From Moraxella caviae (GTDB taxonomy: Bacteria > Pseudomonadota > Gammaproteobacteria > Pseudomonadales > Moraxellaceae): a DNA stretch of 64,000 nucleotides. The stretch covers positions 10,537-74,536 of the forward strand of contig NZ_MUXU01000027.1 in assembly GCF_002014985.1 (NCBI RefSeq). Direction: 5' to 3'. A program made the position numbers and the translations under genes. The notes beneath the pieces are model-generated. The model searched no databases and was not told the DNA's origin. It worked only from the letters and a program-made list of their open reading frames with translations. Below, piece by piece: positions 1-8,504 of this stretch (position 1 is its first letter; each line of letters begins with the position of its first letter).

Positions 1-2
1 AA

Positions 3-743
3 ATGCTGGTGGCGGCAAGTTTGCTCATCAGCACGCTAAAAATTGACGGCAAACTGTCCATTCAGCTGCAGTCTAATGACGAATCCAGCCTGCTTAATTG
101 GGCGATGGCAGAGTGCGACCACACAGGCGCAGTGCGTGCGCTGGCGGGCTTTGTGCCGTCTGATGCGTGGGCGGATAAGCGCACAAGCCGCGAAGCCTTT
201 GCCGAACTTGGGCAAGGCGTGCTGTTCATCAGCATTCACCCAGAAAAAGGCGAGAGTTATCAAGGCATTGTGGAGCGTGTGAGCGATGATTTGGGCGAGT
301 GTTTGGCGCATTATCAAAAGCAATCAGCGCAGATTCCAACCTTAATCAAACTTGCCACGAACGACACCAGCGCAGGCGGGATTTTGGTGCAATTATTGCC
401 ACGCACGGACGAAGATAAAGACGCTGACCCTGATTTGTGGGATCGTTTGTCGGCATTGACCGCCACCATCGCGCCTGACGAGCTGACCGATTTGCCAGCG
501 GACGAGCTGTTGTATCGCTTATACCACGAAGAAAATGTGGTGTTGCCAGACGCGGCGGCGCTGCATTTTGCTTGCACTTGCTCTTATGATAAAAGCGCAG
601 GCGCAATCGTGCAGCTTGGGCATGAAGAAGCCCTTCAAGCCTTACAAGCGCATGGCGGCAGTTTGACGCTGGATTGCGGATTTTGTGGTGCGGAATATCA
701 ATTTGACAAAGCGGCGATTGATGGGCTATTTGCCGATGCGTGA
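3..743 (+). CDS. hslO: Hsp33 redox-regulated chaperone (5' partial)
   Basis: Cytosolic holdase chaperone activated by oxidation and unfolding. The window opens inside the gene: alignment from memory with E. coli Hsp33 (about 292 aa) puts the first visible residues (MLVAASLLISTLKIDG) near residue 47, so the true start lies upstream. The C-terminal zinc-binding redox switch is complete: CTC (CxC) at about residues 190-192, then CGFC (CxxC) at about 226-229, about 33 residues apart as in the family. RLYHEE just before the switch is also typical. It ends with TGA and is followed by a strong bidirectional terminator shared with the convergent azurin gene. Confidence 0.95.
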   Translation: MLVAASLLISTLKIDGKLSIQLQSNDESSLLNWAMAECDHTGAVRALAGFVPSDAWADKRTSREAFAELGQGVLFISIHPEKGESYQGIVERVSDDLGECLAHYQKQSAQIPTLIKLATNDTSAGGILVQLLPRTDEDKDADPDLWDRLSALTATIAPDELTDLPADELLYRLYHEENVVLPDAAALHFACTCSYDKSAGAIVQLGHEEALQALQAHGGSLTLDCGFCGAEYQFDKAAIDGLFADA

Positions 744-803
744 TGGGATTTGGTGAAATTGCGCTTTGAGTAAATCTTTAAAATCTTTACATAACGCCCA
801 AAC

Positions 804-838
804 AAAAAACCCTGAAAAAGCGATTTTCAGGGTTTTTT
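804..838. terminator. Bidirectional intrinsic terminator, hslO / azurin
   Basis: A perfect 15-bp inverted repeat (arms 804-818 and 824-838, core CCCTGAAAA/TTTTCAGGG) closes a 5-nt loop and has A/T tracts on both sides, so it can stop transcription from hslO on the plus strand and from the azurin gene on the minus strand. Confidence 0.9.
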
Positions 839-860
839 GCTGTGATGCTAAAAGGTCAAT

Positions 861-943
861 CTTGGCGAATTAAAATTTAACCAATCAAGACACAAGCAAT
901 TAAAATACAAGCAATTAAGACTTGGCGAATTAAGATTCAACCA
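861..943. repeat. Short direct repeats at the 3' end of the azurin gene
   Basis: A 23-bp sequence starting CTTGGCGAATTAA occurs at 861-883 and again at 921-943 (two mismatches, 60 bp apart). Between them ACAAGCAATTAA occurs at 892-903 and 907-918. The second long copy contains the azurin stop codon, so the coding end appears to be partly duplicated just downstream. No function is evident. Confidence 0.6.
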
Positions 944-1538
944 AAGTAACTTTGCCTTTCATCACGCCCACATGACCCGGGAATGAGCAGAAAAACTCGT
1001 AATTGCCATCGGTCAGTTTGGTTGGGTCGATGGTGAAAGTGGTTTCTTCGCCGCCGCCAATCAATTCGCTGGCAGCCACCACGCGCTCATCGCCAGCTTT
1101 GATAAAGCCAGCCGCTGCACCTGCTGCTGCGCCATCTGCCGCTACGGCGGTTACGTCATCGGCTTTGGTGATGACGATGTTATGACCCATAGAAGCGCGT
1201 GGCATTTTGCCAGTGTGTTTTAGCGTTACCACAAATTCTGGGCAGGCTTTGTTCACTTGCAAGGTGCTGGTGTTGAACTTCATTTTGTCGTCTGATTCTA
1301 CGATGGCGGTGCATTTTTCGTCCACCACAGCAGCCGTTTCTTCAGTTTTTGCTTCTTCGGCTGGAGTTTCGGTGGTTTCTGTCGCTTCGGTCGCTTCAGT
1401 AGTTTCAGCGGCTTCTTGTGCTGGTGCTTCAGCTGGCGCAGCGGTTTCAGCTGGTGCTGGAGTTTCGGCTGGTTTATCGCCGCCGCACGCAGTCAAACCA
1501 AGTGCAGCCAAAGACAGTAGGGCTAGTTGTGCTTTCAT
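930..1538 (-). CDS. Azurin-like cupredoxin lipoprotein
   Basis: Small blue-copper electron carrier anchored to a membrane by lipid, like the Laz azurin of Neisseria. The start at 1538 is preferred because AAGGA lies about 6 nt upstream; an ATG two codons earlier would overlap that site. The signal peptide ends in the lipobox LTAC (Cys about 19). A linker of about 60 residues rich in Ala, Glu, Thr and Pro follows, then the azurin domain. Copper ligands are recognisable: His in MGHN, then Cys, His and Met in [13 protein letters not shown] with azurin spacing. Family partners include nitrite reductase, peroxidases and terminal oxidases. It is a single gene, convergent with hslO and closed by a shared terminator. 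Confidence 0.93.
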   Translation of the reverse strand: MKAQLALLSLAALGLTACGGDKPAETPAPAETAAPAEAPAQEAAETTEATEATETTETPAEEAKTEETAAVVDEKCTAIVESDDKMKFNTSTLQVNKACPEFVVTLKHTGKMPRASMGHNIVITKADDVTAVAADGAAAGAAAGFIKAGDERVVAASELIGGGEETTFTIDPTKLTDGNYEFFCSFPGHVGVMKGKVTLVES

Positions 1539-1687
1539 AATCATTCCTTCAAATTGGCAAATACGGTGAATCGCCGTGTTTGCATGGGCTAACGGATTTG
1601 GGCGAATGCGGTTTAGGCTTGGCAATTTGGCTGGACGTTTGCTGATTTGCTTTGTCTGGCGAATTGCCTTGAGCGTTTGCTGAATTG

Positions 1688-1750
1688 AACCGTGCTAAGT
1701 TTAACCGCGCTAAAACTCAACCGTGTTAAAATTTAACCGTGCTAAGTTTA
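1688..1750. repeat. Four degenerate tandem repeats upstream of azurin
   Basis: Units of 15-16 bp beginning AACCGYGYTAA occur in tandem at 1688-1702, 1703-1718, 1719-1734 and 1735-1750. They lie about 150 bp upstream of the azurin start and about 165 bp beyond the end of ppc. The rest of this 376-bp spacer (1539-1914) is AT-rich with no gene that I can support. Confidence 0.65.
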
Positions 1751-1914
1751 GCGGTAACTTTCACCCAAAGAACATTCATAAAAAATATATCTTTATACCG
1801 CCTATTTTACACCTTTGGTGTGGCGATGACAAGCTGTCAATGCGTGCTTTTGGCAAGTGCTTTACAACTAAAAATCAAAAATACCTTGCCAAAATGCGCC
1901 ATTCATTTTAAGCG

Positions 1915-4680
1915 TCAGCCTGTATTGCGCAAGCCTGTGGCAATGCCAGCAATCGCCACCATCAGCGCCTGATCCAGCGGCGTGTCGGCAGCTTTTTCAT
2001 GAGTGGCGATGTATTCACGGCGGCGGCGCATGATTTCTGCTTGCAAATAATGCAGTGGCATCAGGTACGACTGGCGCAGTTGCAGGATTTTTTCCAGTTC
2101 GCTGTTGTCGCTGAGTAGGGCGGATTGAGTCTTGAGTGTCAAAAGCACTTCAATAGACACCGCCAAGCGCGCACGCAGCACTTCGCCAAGCTCAATCAAG
2201 GCTTTATCGTCCGTCAGATGACTTTCATAATAATGTGCAATGTCCACGTCCGCCTTAAAAAGCACCATCTCTAGCATATCAATGAGCGTGTGAAAATACG
2301 GCCATTGGCTAAGCATGGTTTCTAGCAGCGGCTTTTTATCATGCTCAAGCGCCCACCAAAGTGCCGTGCCAGTGCCAAGCCACGCAGGCAACATCAGGCG
2401 AATTTGTGTCCATGCAAACACCCAAGGAATCGCACGCAGACTTTCCACGCCGCCGCTTGCCACACGCTTGGCAGGACGTGAACCCAGCGGCAAAAGCTGC
2501 AGCTCCAGCTCTGGTGTAACCGTGCGCAAATAACGCACAAAATCAGGCGTTTCACGCACCACTTGCCGATAATTGCCCAGCGATACTTGCGTCATTTCGT
2601 TCATGAGCGCACGCCACTCGTCTTTTGGTGCAGGCGGTGGCAGCAGCGTGGCTTTGAGCGTGGCGGCGGTGTAGATTTCCAGCGTTTGCATGGCGATGGC
2701 AGGCAAGCCAAATTTAAAACGAATCATCTCGCCTTGCTCGGTTACACGGATTGAGCCGTCAATAGACCCCGGTGGCTGTGCGTACAGCGCTTGATGGGTG
2801 GGCGCACCGCCACGGCTGACTGAGCCGCCACGACCATGAAACAGTGTCAGGCGCACGCCATGTTTTTTGGCGATGGCAGTCAGAGCTTCTTGAGCGCGGT
2901 ATTGCGCCCAGTTTGCCGCCATAAATCCTGCGTCTTTGGCAGAATCCGAATAGCCAATCATGATTTCTAAATGCCCGCGAATACGGGATTTGTACAGCGG
3001 CATGGCAAGCAGGCTGTCAATGGTGTCAGCGGCATTGCCCAAATCGTCCAGCGTCTCAAACAGCGGCACGACACGCAAGGGCTTACTCACGCCAGCTTCT
3101 TTTTGTAAAAGCATGACTGCCAAGATGTCGCTGGCGTTTTTCGCCATAGAAATCACATACGCACCCAGTGCATCGCTTGGCTGGCTGGCAAGCATACGAA
3201 ACGTGGCAAGCACTTCTTGGACACGCTCGTTTTGGGCGGTGTCGCCTTGTTCGCCCAGCACTTCGCTCAGACGGCCTGCAGCGGCGGCTTTGTAGACGCT
3301 TGAGCTGACGAGCGGACGCTTACTTGCCAACTCACTCACCAGCCACGCACGCTTACTGGCTTCGCTCCATGAGCCGTATTCGCCCAAGCCCAGATAAGAC
3401 GTGATGGCGGACAGCGCTTCGGTGTGGCGAGTGGATTCTTGGCGAATGTCTAGGCGTGCCATAGAAATGCCAAACGCACCCACACGGCGAATCACGTCTA
3501 AAAGCGTGCCATCTGCAATCTGCGTCATGCCGCACGCCACCAGCGATTGATGGCAGGCAAGCAGCGGCTCAAGCAGCTCATCGGTATGTGTAATCACGCC
3601 TGTGCTGTCCATGCGCTCGCCACGCAGGCGTGCGTCTAGGTAGCGCACGGTGGCGGTCAGGCGATCTCTGATGTTACGCAGGCGTTCACGATACGGTTCG
3701 CTGTGATGATTGACGCTGTCGGCAAATTCTGGCGTGCATTCTTGCATGGACAGCTCCCAGCGCAGATTGCCGATGTCTTGTAGGTATAATTTGGCAGCGG
3801 CAAGCCGAGATTGGGTGATGACTTCGTTGGTAACGCTGTGGGTAACGTTTGGGTTGCCATCACGGTCGCCGCCCATCCAAGACGCAAAGCGCACAGGCGC
3901 AGCACCGATGGGCAGGCGTTTGCCGCAGGCGTGAAAGGCTAAGTCGTCCAATTTACGCACAAATTTTGGCACCGTCTGCCACAGCGTATTTTCAATGGTG
4001 GCAAAGCCCCATTTGGCTTCATCAACAGGCGTGGGGCGCACGGTGCGAATTTCATTGGTGTGCCACGCCGCCACAATTTCACGCTCTAGGCGTGCTAGTG
4101 CGTCCGCGCGCTCGCTGTCGGTGAGTTTGCGCTCGGACAGCTCAGCAAGGCAGCTGCTGATGTCGTCATATTTTTGAATCAGCGTGCGGCGGCTGACTTC
4201 GGTGGGGTGGGCGGTCAGCACCAGCTCAATGGACAGCTTGCACAGCGTGGCGTATAAGTCGTCCGCACTGGTGGCAGCGTCTTTGATGTCGGCAAACACA
4301 CGCTCTAGGGCGTTGTCTTGGGTCAGTGTAGCGGTGTCGTTTTCGTGGCGGCGGCGCAGGCGCACTTTGTGGTATTGCTCAGCGATGTTGGCAAGCGTCA
4401 AAAACTGCGCCAACGCACGAGACAGCGGCAGCATTTCATCGTTTGGCAGCTTGCCAAAAAAGTCGCTCAACTCACCACGCGCGCTTGGGTCTTGGTGGAT
4501 TTTTTGGCTCAGCGTGCGGATGTGGGCGACGTGTTCTCGTAATTTGGGATTGGCTTGCTCGGCTAAGGTTTTTTCTAGCAAATCGCCCAAAAGTTTTAGG
4601 TCTTGGTGCAGCTCAAAATTTGGGTGCGATGGGTTGATGACTGCGTTTTTGGTGGATTTGTCGTCTTGCGGCTGGCTCAT
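1915..4680 (-). CDS. ppc: Phosphoenolpyruvate carboxylase
   Basis: Anaplerotic enzyme: PEP + bicarbonate gives oxaloacetate, refilling the TCA cycle. At 921 aa it has normal bacterial length. Signatures include LVLTAHPTEVSRRTL (catalytic His, about 156), GDRDGNPNVTH, the glycine-rich loop FHGRGGSVSRGGAPTH (family usually GRGGSVGRGG) and the conserved C-terminal RNTG tail. The start is supported by AGGA about 8 nt upstream. It is monocistronic; the following gene on this strand belongs to azurin, beyond a repeat-containing spacer. The family is allosterically regulated by acetyl-CoA and aspartate; nothing in the DNA shows transcriptional control. Confidence 0.97.
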   Translation of the reverse strand: MSQPQDDKSTKNAVINPSHPNFELHQDLKLLGDLLEKTLAEQANPKLREHVAHIRTLSQKIHQDPSARGELSDFFGKLPNDEMLPLSRALAQFLTLANIAEQYHKVRLRRRHENDTATLTQDNALERVFADIKDAATSADDLYATLCKLSIELVLTAHPTEVSRRTLIQKYDDISSCLAELSERKLTDSERADALARLEREIVAAWHTNEIRTVRPTPVDEAKWGFATIENTLWQTVPKFVRKLDDLAFHACGKRLPIGAAPVRFASWMGGDRDGNPNVTHSVTNEVITQSRLAAAKLYLQDIGNLRWELSMQECTPEFADSVNHHSEPYRERLRNIRDRLTATVRYLDARLRGERMDSTGVITHTDELLEPLLACHQSLVACGMTQIADGTLLDVIRRVGAFGISMARLDIRQESTRHTEALSAITSYLGLGEYGSWSEASKRAWLVSELASKRPLVSSSVYKAAAAGRLSEVLGEQGDTAQNERVQEVLATFRMLASQPSDALGAYVISMAKNASDILAVMLLQKEAGVSKPLRVVPLFETLDDLGNAADTIDSLLAMPLYKSRIRGHLEIMIGYSDSAKDAGFMAANWAQYRAQEALTAIAKKHGVRLTLFHGRGGSVSRGGAPTHQALYAQPPGSIDGSIRVTEQGEMIRFKFGLPAIAMQTLEIYTAATLKATLLPPPAPKDEWRALMNEMTQVSLGNYRQVVRETPDFVRYLRTVTPELELQLLPLGSRPAKRVASGGVESLRAIPWVFAWTQIRLMLPAWLGTGTALWWALEHDKKPLLETMLSQWPYFHTLIDMLEMVLFKADVDIAHYYESHLTDDKALIELGEVLRARLAVSIEVLLTLKTQSALLSDNSELEKILQLRQSYLMPLHYLQAEIMRRRREYIATHEKAADTPLDQALMVAIAGIATGLRNTG

Positions 4681-4831
4681 GGCGTTGTCCTGATTGTTTT
4701 TGTTAGGTTTTATACTCTACGCCTTTTGCGCGCCAAGGTCAAGCCCTGCGATGTGGGGTTTGTTTTGGAGAAATTTGATAAAATGATTGGGTGGTTTGTG
4801 GGTTGGTTGATAGCCGTAAATTGGGTTGGTC

Positions 4832-4923
4832 GTAAGTTGGGTTAGCGAAGCGTAGCCCAACATTCCATGGGGTAAATTTAAACTCAAACGTTGGGTTTTC
4901 GCTCTGCTCAACCCAACTTACCA
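4832..4923. repeat. REP-like paired palindrome, locus 1
   Basis: Two imperfect palindromes face each other. The first runs from GTAAGTTGGGTT to GCCCAACA (4832-4862), the second from GTTGGGTT to AACCCAACTTAC (about 4889-4921), with about 27 bp between. The same architecture recurs near 25.4, 37.6 and 59.2 kb. It occupies much of the 327-bp ppc-artM spacer, the remainder of which holds the artM terminator. Confidence 0.85.
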
Positions 4924-4954
4924 ACTTCACTCAATCCAACCGCCGACCAACAAA

Positions 4955-4985
4955 AAACCCAAAACCTGCGCTTGGTTTTGGGTTT
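4955..4985 (-). terminator. Terminator of the amino acid ABC transporter operon
   Basis: Inverted repeat AAACCCAAAACC (4955-4966) / GGTTTTGGGTTT (4974-4985) with a 7-nt loop. On the minus strand a T tract follows the stem, 22 nt past the artM stop. Confidence 0.85.
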
Positions 4986-5007
4986 ATTTTTATGCCAAAT
5001 AGAAAAT

Positions 5008-5736
5008 TTACGGCTGGGCGGCAGACTGCGCCAAGACTTGTGGCACATAGCGTTTGTGCTTATTGATGTAGCGTTCAAACACTCTAAAGCCAAACAGCAG
5101 CACCCACGAAATCACCAGATAAATCACGCCAGCGGCAAAATAAATCTCAAGCGGCAAGTAGGTCTTGGCGATGATAGCTTTGGCGGTATAAGTCAAATCC
5201 ACCACCGTGATGGTAGAAGCCAGCGCACTGCCTTTGAGCATAAAAATCACTTCGTTGCTGTAGGCTGGCACCATGATGCCAAAGGCGCGTGGCAAGGTGA
5301 TGCGGCGCAGTTTTTGCCATTTTGACATACCGATGGCGTCCGCAGCTTCCAGCTCGCCTTTTGGCACGGCAGCCACCGCGCCACGCACGATTTCAGCGAT
5401 GTAGGCTGACGTATTTAGCGTAAAGGCGATGATGGCGCACCAGTACGGCTGGCTGAACACAGGCTCCCACAGCACGCTGTCTCTGACGATGTCAAATTGC
5501 CCAAGACCATAATAAATCAAGAAAATCTGCACCAACAGCGGCGTGCCACGAAAAAAGAAAATATAAGCAAAAGGCAAGGCGGCAATCAGTGGGTTTTTAG
5601 ATGAGCGCACCAAGCCCAAAATCACGCCAAACACCAAGCCCAAAGCGCACGACAACGCCACCAGCTCAATGGTGGTAACAGACGCTTTGAGCAAATCTGG
5701 AAAATAAGTGAAAATGGCTTGCCAATTCCAATTCAT
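5008..5736 (-). CDS. artM: Polar amino acid ABC transporter permease (ArtM-like)
   Basis: Inner-membrane permease of a polar, probably basic, amino acid importer (His/Glu/Gln/Arg family). The 242-aa protein starts with MNWNWQAIF, chosen because its ATG overlaps the stop of the upstream permease (ATGA, 4 bp), the usual translational coupling of this pair. The EAA loop is visible as ELEAADAIGMSKWQKLRRITLPRA. Several hydrophobic segments fit the five-helix fold, and FFFRGTPLLVQIF is a family signature. With ArtQ it should form the heterodimeric channel energised by the ATPase at 9519-10292. It is the last gene of the cluster. ArtM is assigned by similarity and context; substrate unproven. Confidence 0.88.
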   Translation of the reverse strand: MNWNWQAIFTYFPDLLKASVTTIELVALSCALGLVFGVILGLVRSSKNPLIAALPFAYIFFFRGTPLLVQIFLIYYGLGQFDIVRDSVLWEPVFSQPYWCAIIAFTLNTSAYIAEIVRGAVAAVPKGELEAADAIGMSKWQKLRRITLPRAFGIMVPAYSNEVIFMLKGSALASTITVVDLTYTAKAIIAKTYLPLEIYFAAGVIYLVISWVLLFGFRVFERYINKHKRYVPQVLAQSAAQP

Positions 5737-6455
5737 GACGCACCCCCTTTGCCAGCGGCTAGGCGTTTGGCGTAGCGGGCGGCAGGATTGGCGCGCCACT
5801 CACCCCAAGACATCAAGGCGGTGATGACAATCGTCAAGCACAGATAAATCAGCGCTGCTGCCAAATAAAAGGTGAATGCCTGCTGGGTGGACTGTGCTGC
5901 ACGCGCACTAAAATACATCAAATCTTTTAGACCGATGACCGACACCAAAGCGGTGTCTTTGAGTAAAACCAGCGCCAAGTTACCAAGCCCCGGCAACGCC
6001 ACCATCCACATTTGCGGCAAAATAATGCGCCAAAAGGTCTGAAATGGACGCATACCAAGGCTTTGAGCGGATTCCCATTGTCCTTTTGGAATCTCTTCAA
6101 TCGCCATACGAAAAACTTCGGTGGCATACGCGCCAAACATGATGGACAACGCCGCCACGCCCGCCCAAAAATGGCTGACATCAATGCGACCTGTGTAATT
6201 GAACTGCTTGGCGACCATCATGATGATGGCACTGCCGCCAAAATAGATGAAAAACACCACGAGCAGCTCAGGAATGCCACGCACAACGGTGGTGTAAATA
6301 TCGGCAAGTTTCTTAAAAATCCAAATGCCCGAGAGTTTGGCAAGTGCGCCAAGCAGACCGAACAACAGCCCAAAAATTAGGCTTGTCAGTCCCAATTTGA
6401 TGGTAACTATCGTGCCTTGTAAGAGTAGTGGGCCATAGCCTTGCAGGTCAAACAC
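5733..6455 (-). CDS. artQ: Polar amino acid ABC transporter permease (ArtQ-like)
   Basis: Partner permease of ArtM, 240 aa, inner membrane. It shows the BPD_transp_1 hallmarks: TTVVRGIPELLVVFFIYF in the first half, and an EAA loop at WESAQSLGMRPFQTFWRIILPQ. The start codon is GTG (MFDLQGYGPLLL in translation) with AAGG about 9 nt upstream. It overlaps artM by 4 bp. The gene follows three binding-protein genes, with 211 bp separating it from the nearest one, so it may also have its own promoter. Arginine or another cationic amino acid is the likely substrate, from family similarity only. Confidence 0.88.
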   Translation of the reverse strand: MFDLQGYGPLLLQGTIVTIKLGLTSLIFGLLFGLLGALAKLSGIWIFKKLADIYTTVVRGIPELLVVFFIYFGGSAIIMMVAKQFNYTGRIDVSHFWAGVAALSIMFGAYATEVFRMAIEEIPKGQWESAQSLGMRPFQTFWRIILPQMWMVALPGLGNLALVLLKDTALVSVIGLKDLMYFSARAAQSTQQAFTFYLAAALIYLCLTIVITALMSWGEWRANPAARYAKRLAAGKGGAS

Positions 6456-6666
6456 GTTCTTTTACCTTAATGCCGCCACGGTATGCAGCGTGCCGTGATG
6501 GTGATGATGGAGTGAAACAAAAAGATGAGTAAAATACAATAGCAAAATATGCAGTCAGGAAAATCAATCCCAAACCGCATATTTTACCAAGACTTGCGAT
6601 TATCGGCAAACTTTTTTGCTTGCCGATGTGCGCTTGTCGGTTTTGGTGTCAAATTGGCGCACTGAC

Positions 6667-7446
6667 TTATTTGCTGGTGTTTGCCGCCATTTCGCCAAAA
6701 TGTTCGGTAACCAGCTTATCATAAGTGCCGTCTGCCTTGATGTCGGCAAGCGCTTGGTTGAATTTCGCCAAAAGTTCGGCATCTTCAGGATTGACAGCGA
6801 TGGCGAAGTGGTCGTTGATGTCAATCGGTGCGCCTTTGATGGTGAAATTTTTGCCCAAATCACTGCCAAGCCACGTCAAAGCTGGCAATAAATCCGCCAC
6901 CATCGCGTCCGCGCGTCCATTGCCCAAGTCCAAAAAGGCGTTATCCAGCGTGTTATACAACTGGGCTTTGGCGTTTGGGTGGGTCGCTTCTAGCCATTGG
7001 CTTGAGATGGTTGAGCCTTGAGCGGCGATTTTAGCGCCTGCGATGTCGCTTGCGTTATTTGGGTCAAAGGCAGAATCTTGGCGTGCCAAAAATACTAGGC
7101 TGTTTGAGTAATATGGCTCGCTGAATGCCACTTGCTCGCTGCGCTCTGGCGTAACCGACATGGCAGAGATGATGGCATCAAATTTACCGCCTTTTAGTGC
7201 AGGAATGATGCCGTCCCAATCTTGGGCGCTGATTTGACATTCTACCGCCATGCGCGCGCACAGCTCGTGGGTGATGTCCACGTCAAAGCCGCCAAGCGTG
7301 CTGTCAGCGTTGGTGTGGTTGAATGGAGCGTACGCGCCTTCGGTGGCAATGCGCAGGGTTTGCTCGTTGGTGGCAGTGCTGTTGCCGCCGCTGCAGCCAG
7401 CCAAGGCAAAAGCCGCCAAAAGTGCAGTAAGAGTGCGTTTAAACAT
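6667..7446 (-). CDS. Amino acid ABC transporter binding lipoprotein 1 (ArtJ-like)
   Basis: Periplasmic solute receptor (SBP_bac_3 fold), 259 aa, starting at MFKRTLTAL with AAGGA 7 nt upstream. The signal peptide ends in a lipobox LAGC (Cys about 18), so it is probably lipid-anchored, as are its two relatives. TLRIATEGAYAPFN begins the mature fold, and GGFDVDITHELC and SAQDWDGIIPALKGGKFDAI are core family motifs. It diverges more from the other two receptors than they do from each other. A terminator lies between it and the receptor gene upstream, so it is probably expressed partly on its own together with the permeases. Confidence 0.9.
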   Translation of the reverse strand: MFKRTLTALLAAFALAGCSGGNSTATNEQTLRIATEGAYAPFNHTNADSTLGGFDVDITHELCARMAVECQISAQDWDGIIPALKGGKFDAIISAMSVTPERSEQVAFSEPYYSNSLVFLARQDSAFDPNNASDIAGAKIAAQGSTISSQWLEATHPNAKAQLYNTLDNAFLDLGNGRADAMVADLLPALTWLGSDLGKNFTIKGAPIDINDHFAIAVNPEDAELLAKFNQALADIKADGTYDKLVTEHFGEMAANTSK

Positions 7447-7651
7447 AGACAATTCCTTGTGTGGTGATGGGTTGGGTTTTGTTCGTTTGATTTGGCATAT
7501 CGCCAAGCTCGTTTCAATCGGTATTGACGAGCGTAAAACTTTCTAATAATACACGTTTTTGTTGTGTTTGTGTATCTTTTATTGGTTTGGCGTGCGATTT
7601 TTTAAAATTTGGCAAGTTGGCAAGGCATAATCGATAAGGTGTAAGCGCTAA

Positions 7652-7681
7652 AAATCCCCCAAGATTGCTCAAGGGGGATTT
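7652..7681 (-). terminator. Terminator after binding protein 2
   Basis: AAATCCCCC (7652-7660) / GGGGGATTT (7673-7681); on the minus strand the stem is followed by TTTTTAG. It is placed inside the transporter cluster, suggesting that the upstream ATPase and receptor genes are transcribed more than the permeases (inference). Confidence 0.85.
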
Positions 7682-7715
7682 GTTTTGATGATAAAATCAT
7701 CTGCTCGGCGTGCAA

Positions 7716-8486
7716 TTATTTGCCAACCACCGAAGCGTCAAAATAATTGCCAACGATTTCGTTGTATTTGCCGTTTGTTTTTAGTGCGGCAAGCGCAGCG
7801 TCAAATTCAGCTTTTAGCGCATCGCCTTTACGCACAGCGATGGCAACGGTATCGCCAATGTCAATCGGCTCGCCTTTGACTTCAAAGTCTTGACCTGCTT
7901 CGGTTTTTAGCCAGTCCAGTGCAGGCACGATGTCGCTCATCATCACATCAGCACGACCTGCTGATAGATCTAGATAAGCGTTGTCTTGCTTGTCGTAGGT
8001 TTTTAGTGTGGCTTGTGGCTGGTTTGCGCTCACCCAGTCAGCAGACACGGTGGCAAGCTGCGCCGCTACGGTTTTACCCGCTAGGGCGTTCGCGTCTGCG
8101 TCTACGCCTTTTTTGCCAATCAGTACGATGGTGTTGTCAAAATACGGCTCAGAAAAATCCACCACTTGCGCGCGCTCAGCCGTGGCAGACATACCTGCCA
8201 TGATGGCGTCAAATTTGTCAGCGTTTAGACCCGGAATCAAGCCGTCCCAGTCTTGGCTTGAGATTTCGCACTTGGCTTTCATCTCTTCGCAAAGCGCATT
8301 GGCAAGGTCAATCTCAAAGCCGACCAAGTTGCCTTGGTTGTCAAGATAGCTAAACGGCTTAAAACTTGACTCGGTGGCGATACGAATGAATTTTTCGCCT
8401 GAATTACTGGTTTCGGCTGGTTTGTCGCCGCCACAAGCAGCAAGCAGGGCGGTTGCCACAGCGGCAGTCATCAATTTGATGTTCAT
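7716..8486 (-). CDS. Amino acid ABC transporter binding lipoprotein 2 (ArtJ-like)
   Basis: Second of three consecutive solute receptors, 256 aa, with AAGGAG 7 nt before the ATG. Lipobox LAAC (Cys about 18) followed by GGDKPAET, a spacer also found in receptor 3 and in the azurin lipoprotein. The SBP_bac_3 fold starts at FIRIATESSFKPFSYLD and includes GLIPGLNADKFDAIMAGMS and DVMMSDIVPALDWL. It lies only 18 bp after receptor 3, so these two are certainly co-transcribed. The two share long identical stretches (CEEMKAKCEI, AVRKGDALKAEFDAALAA), pointing to a fairly recent duplication. Differences near the ligand loop could mean different amino acid preferences. Confidence 0.9.
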   Translation of the reverse strand: MNIKLMTAAVATALLAACGGDKPAETSNSGEKFIRIATESSFKPFSYLDNQGNLVGFEIDLANALCEEMKAKCEISSQDWDGLIPGLNADKFDAIMAGMSATAERAQVVDFSEPYFDNTIVLIGKKGVDADANALAGKTVAAQLATVSADWVSANQPQATLKTYDKQDNAYLDLSAGRADVMMSDIVPALDWLKTEAGQDFEVKGEPIDIGDTVAIAVRKGDALKAEFDAALAALKTNGKYNEIVGNYFDASVVGK

Positions 8487-8504
8487 GGTACACTCCTTGG
8501 GCGA

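Noticed and set aside
1207-1569. 120-residue Ser/Ala/Val-rich plus-strand frame
   Set aside because: Antisense to the Ala/Glu/Thr linker of the azurin lipoprotein; no ribosome-binding site.
4832-4923. CRISPR-like repeats
   Set aside because: The repeated units are palindromes in pairs at scattered loci, not regularly spaced direct repeats with unique spacers; no cas genes.
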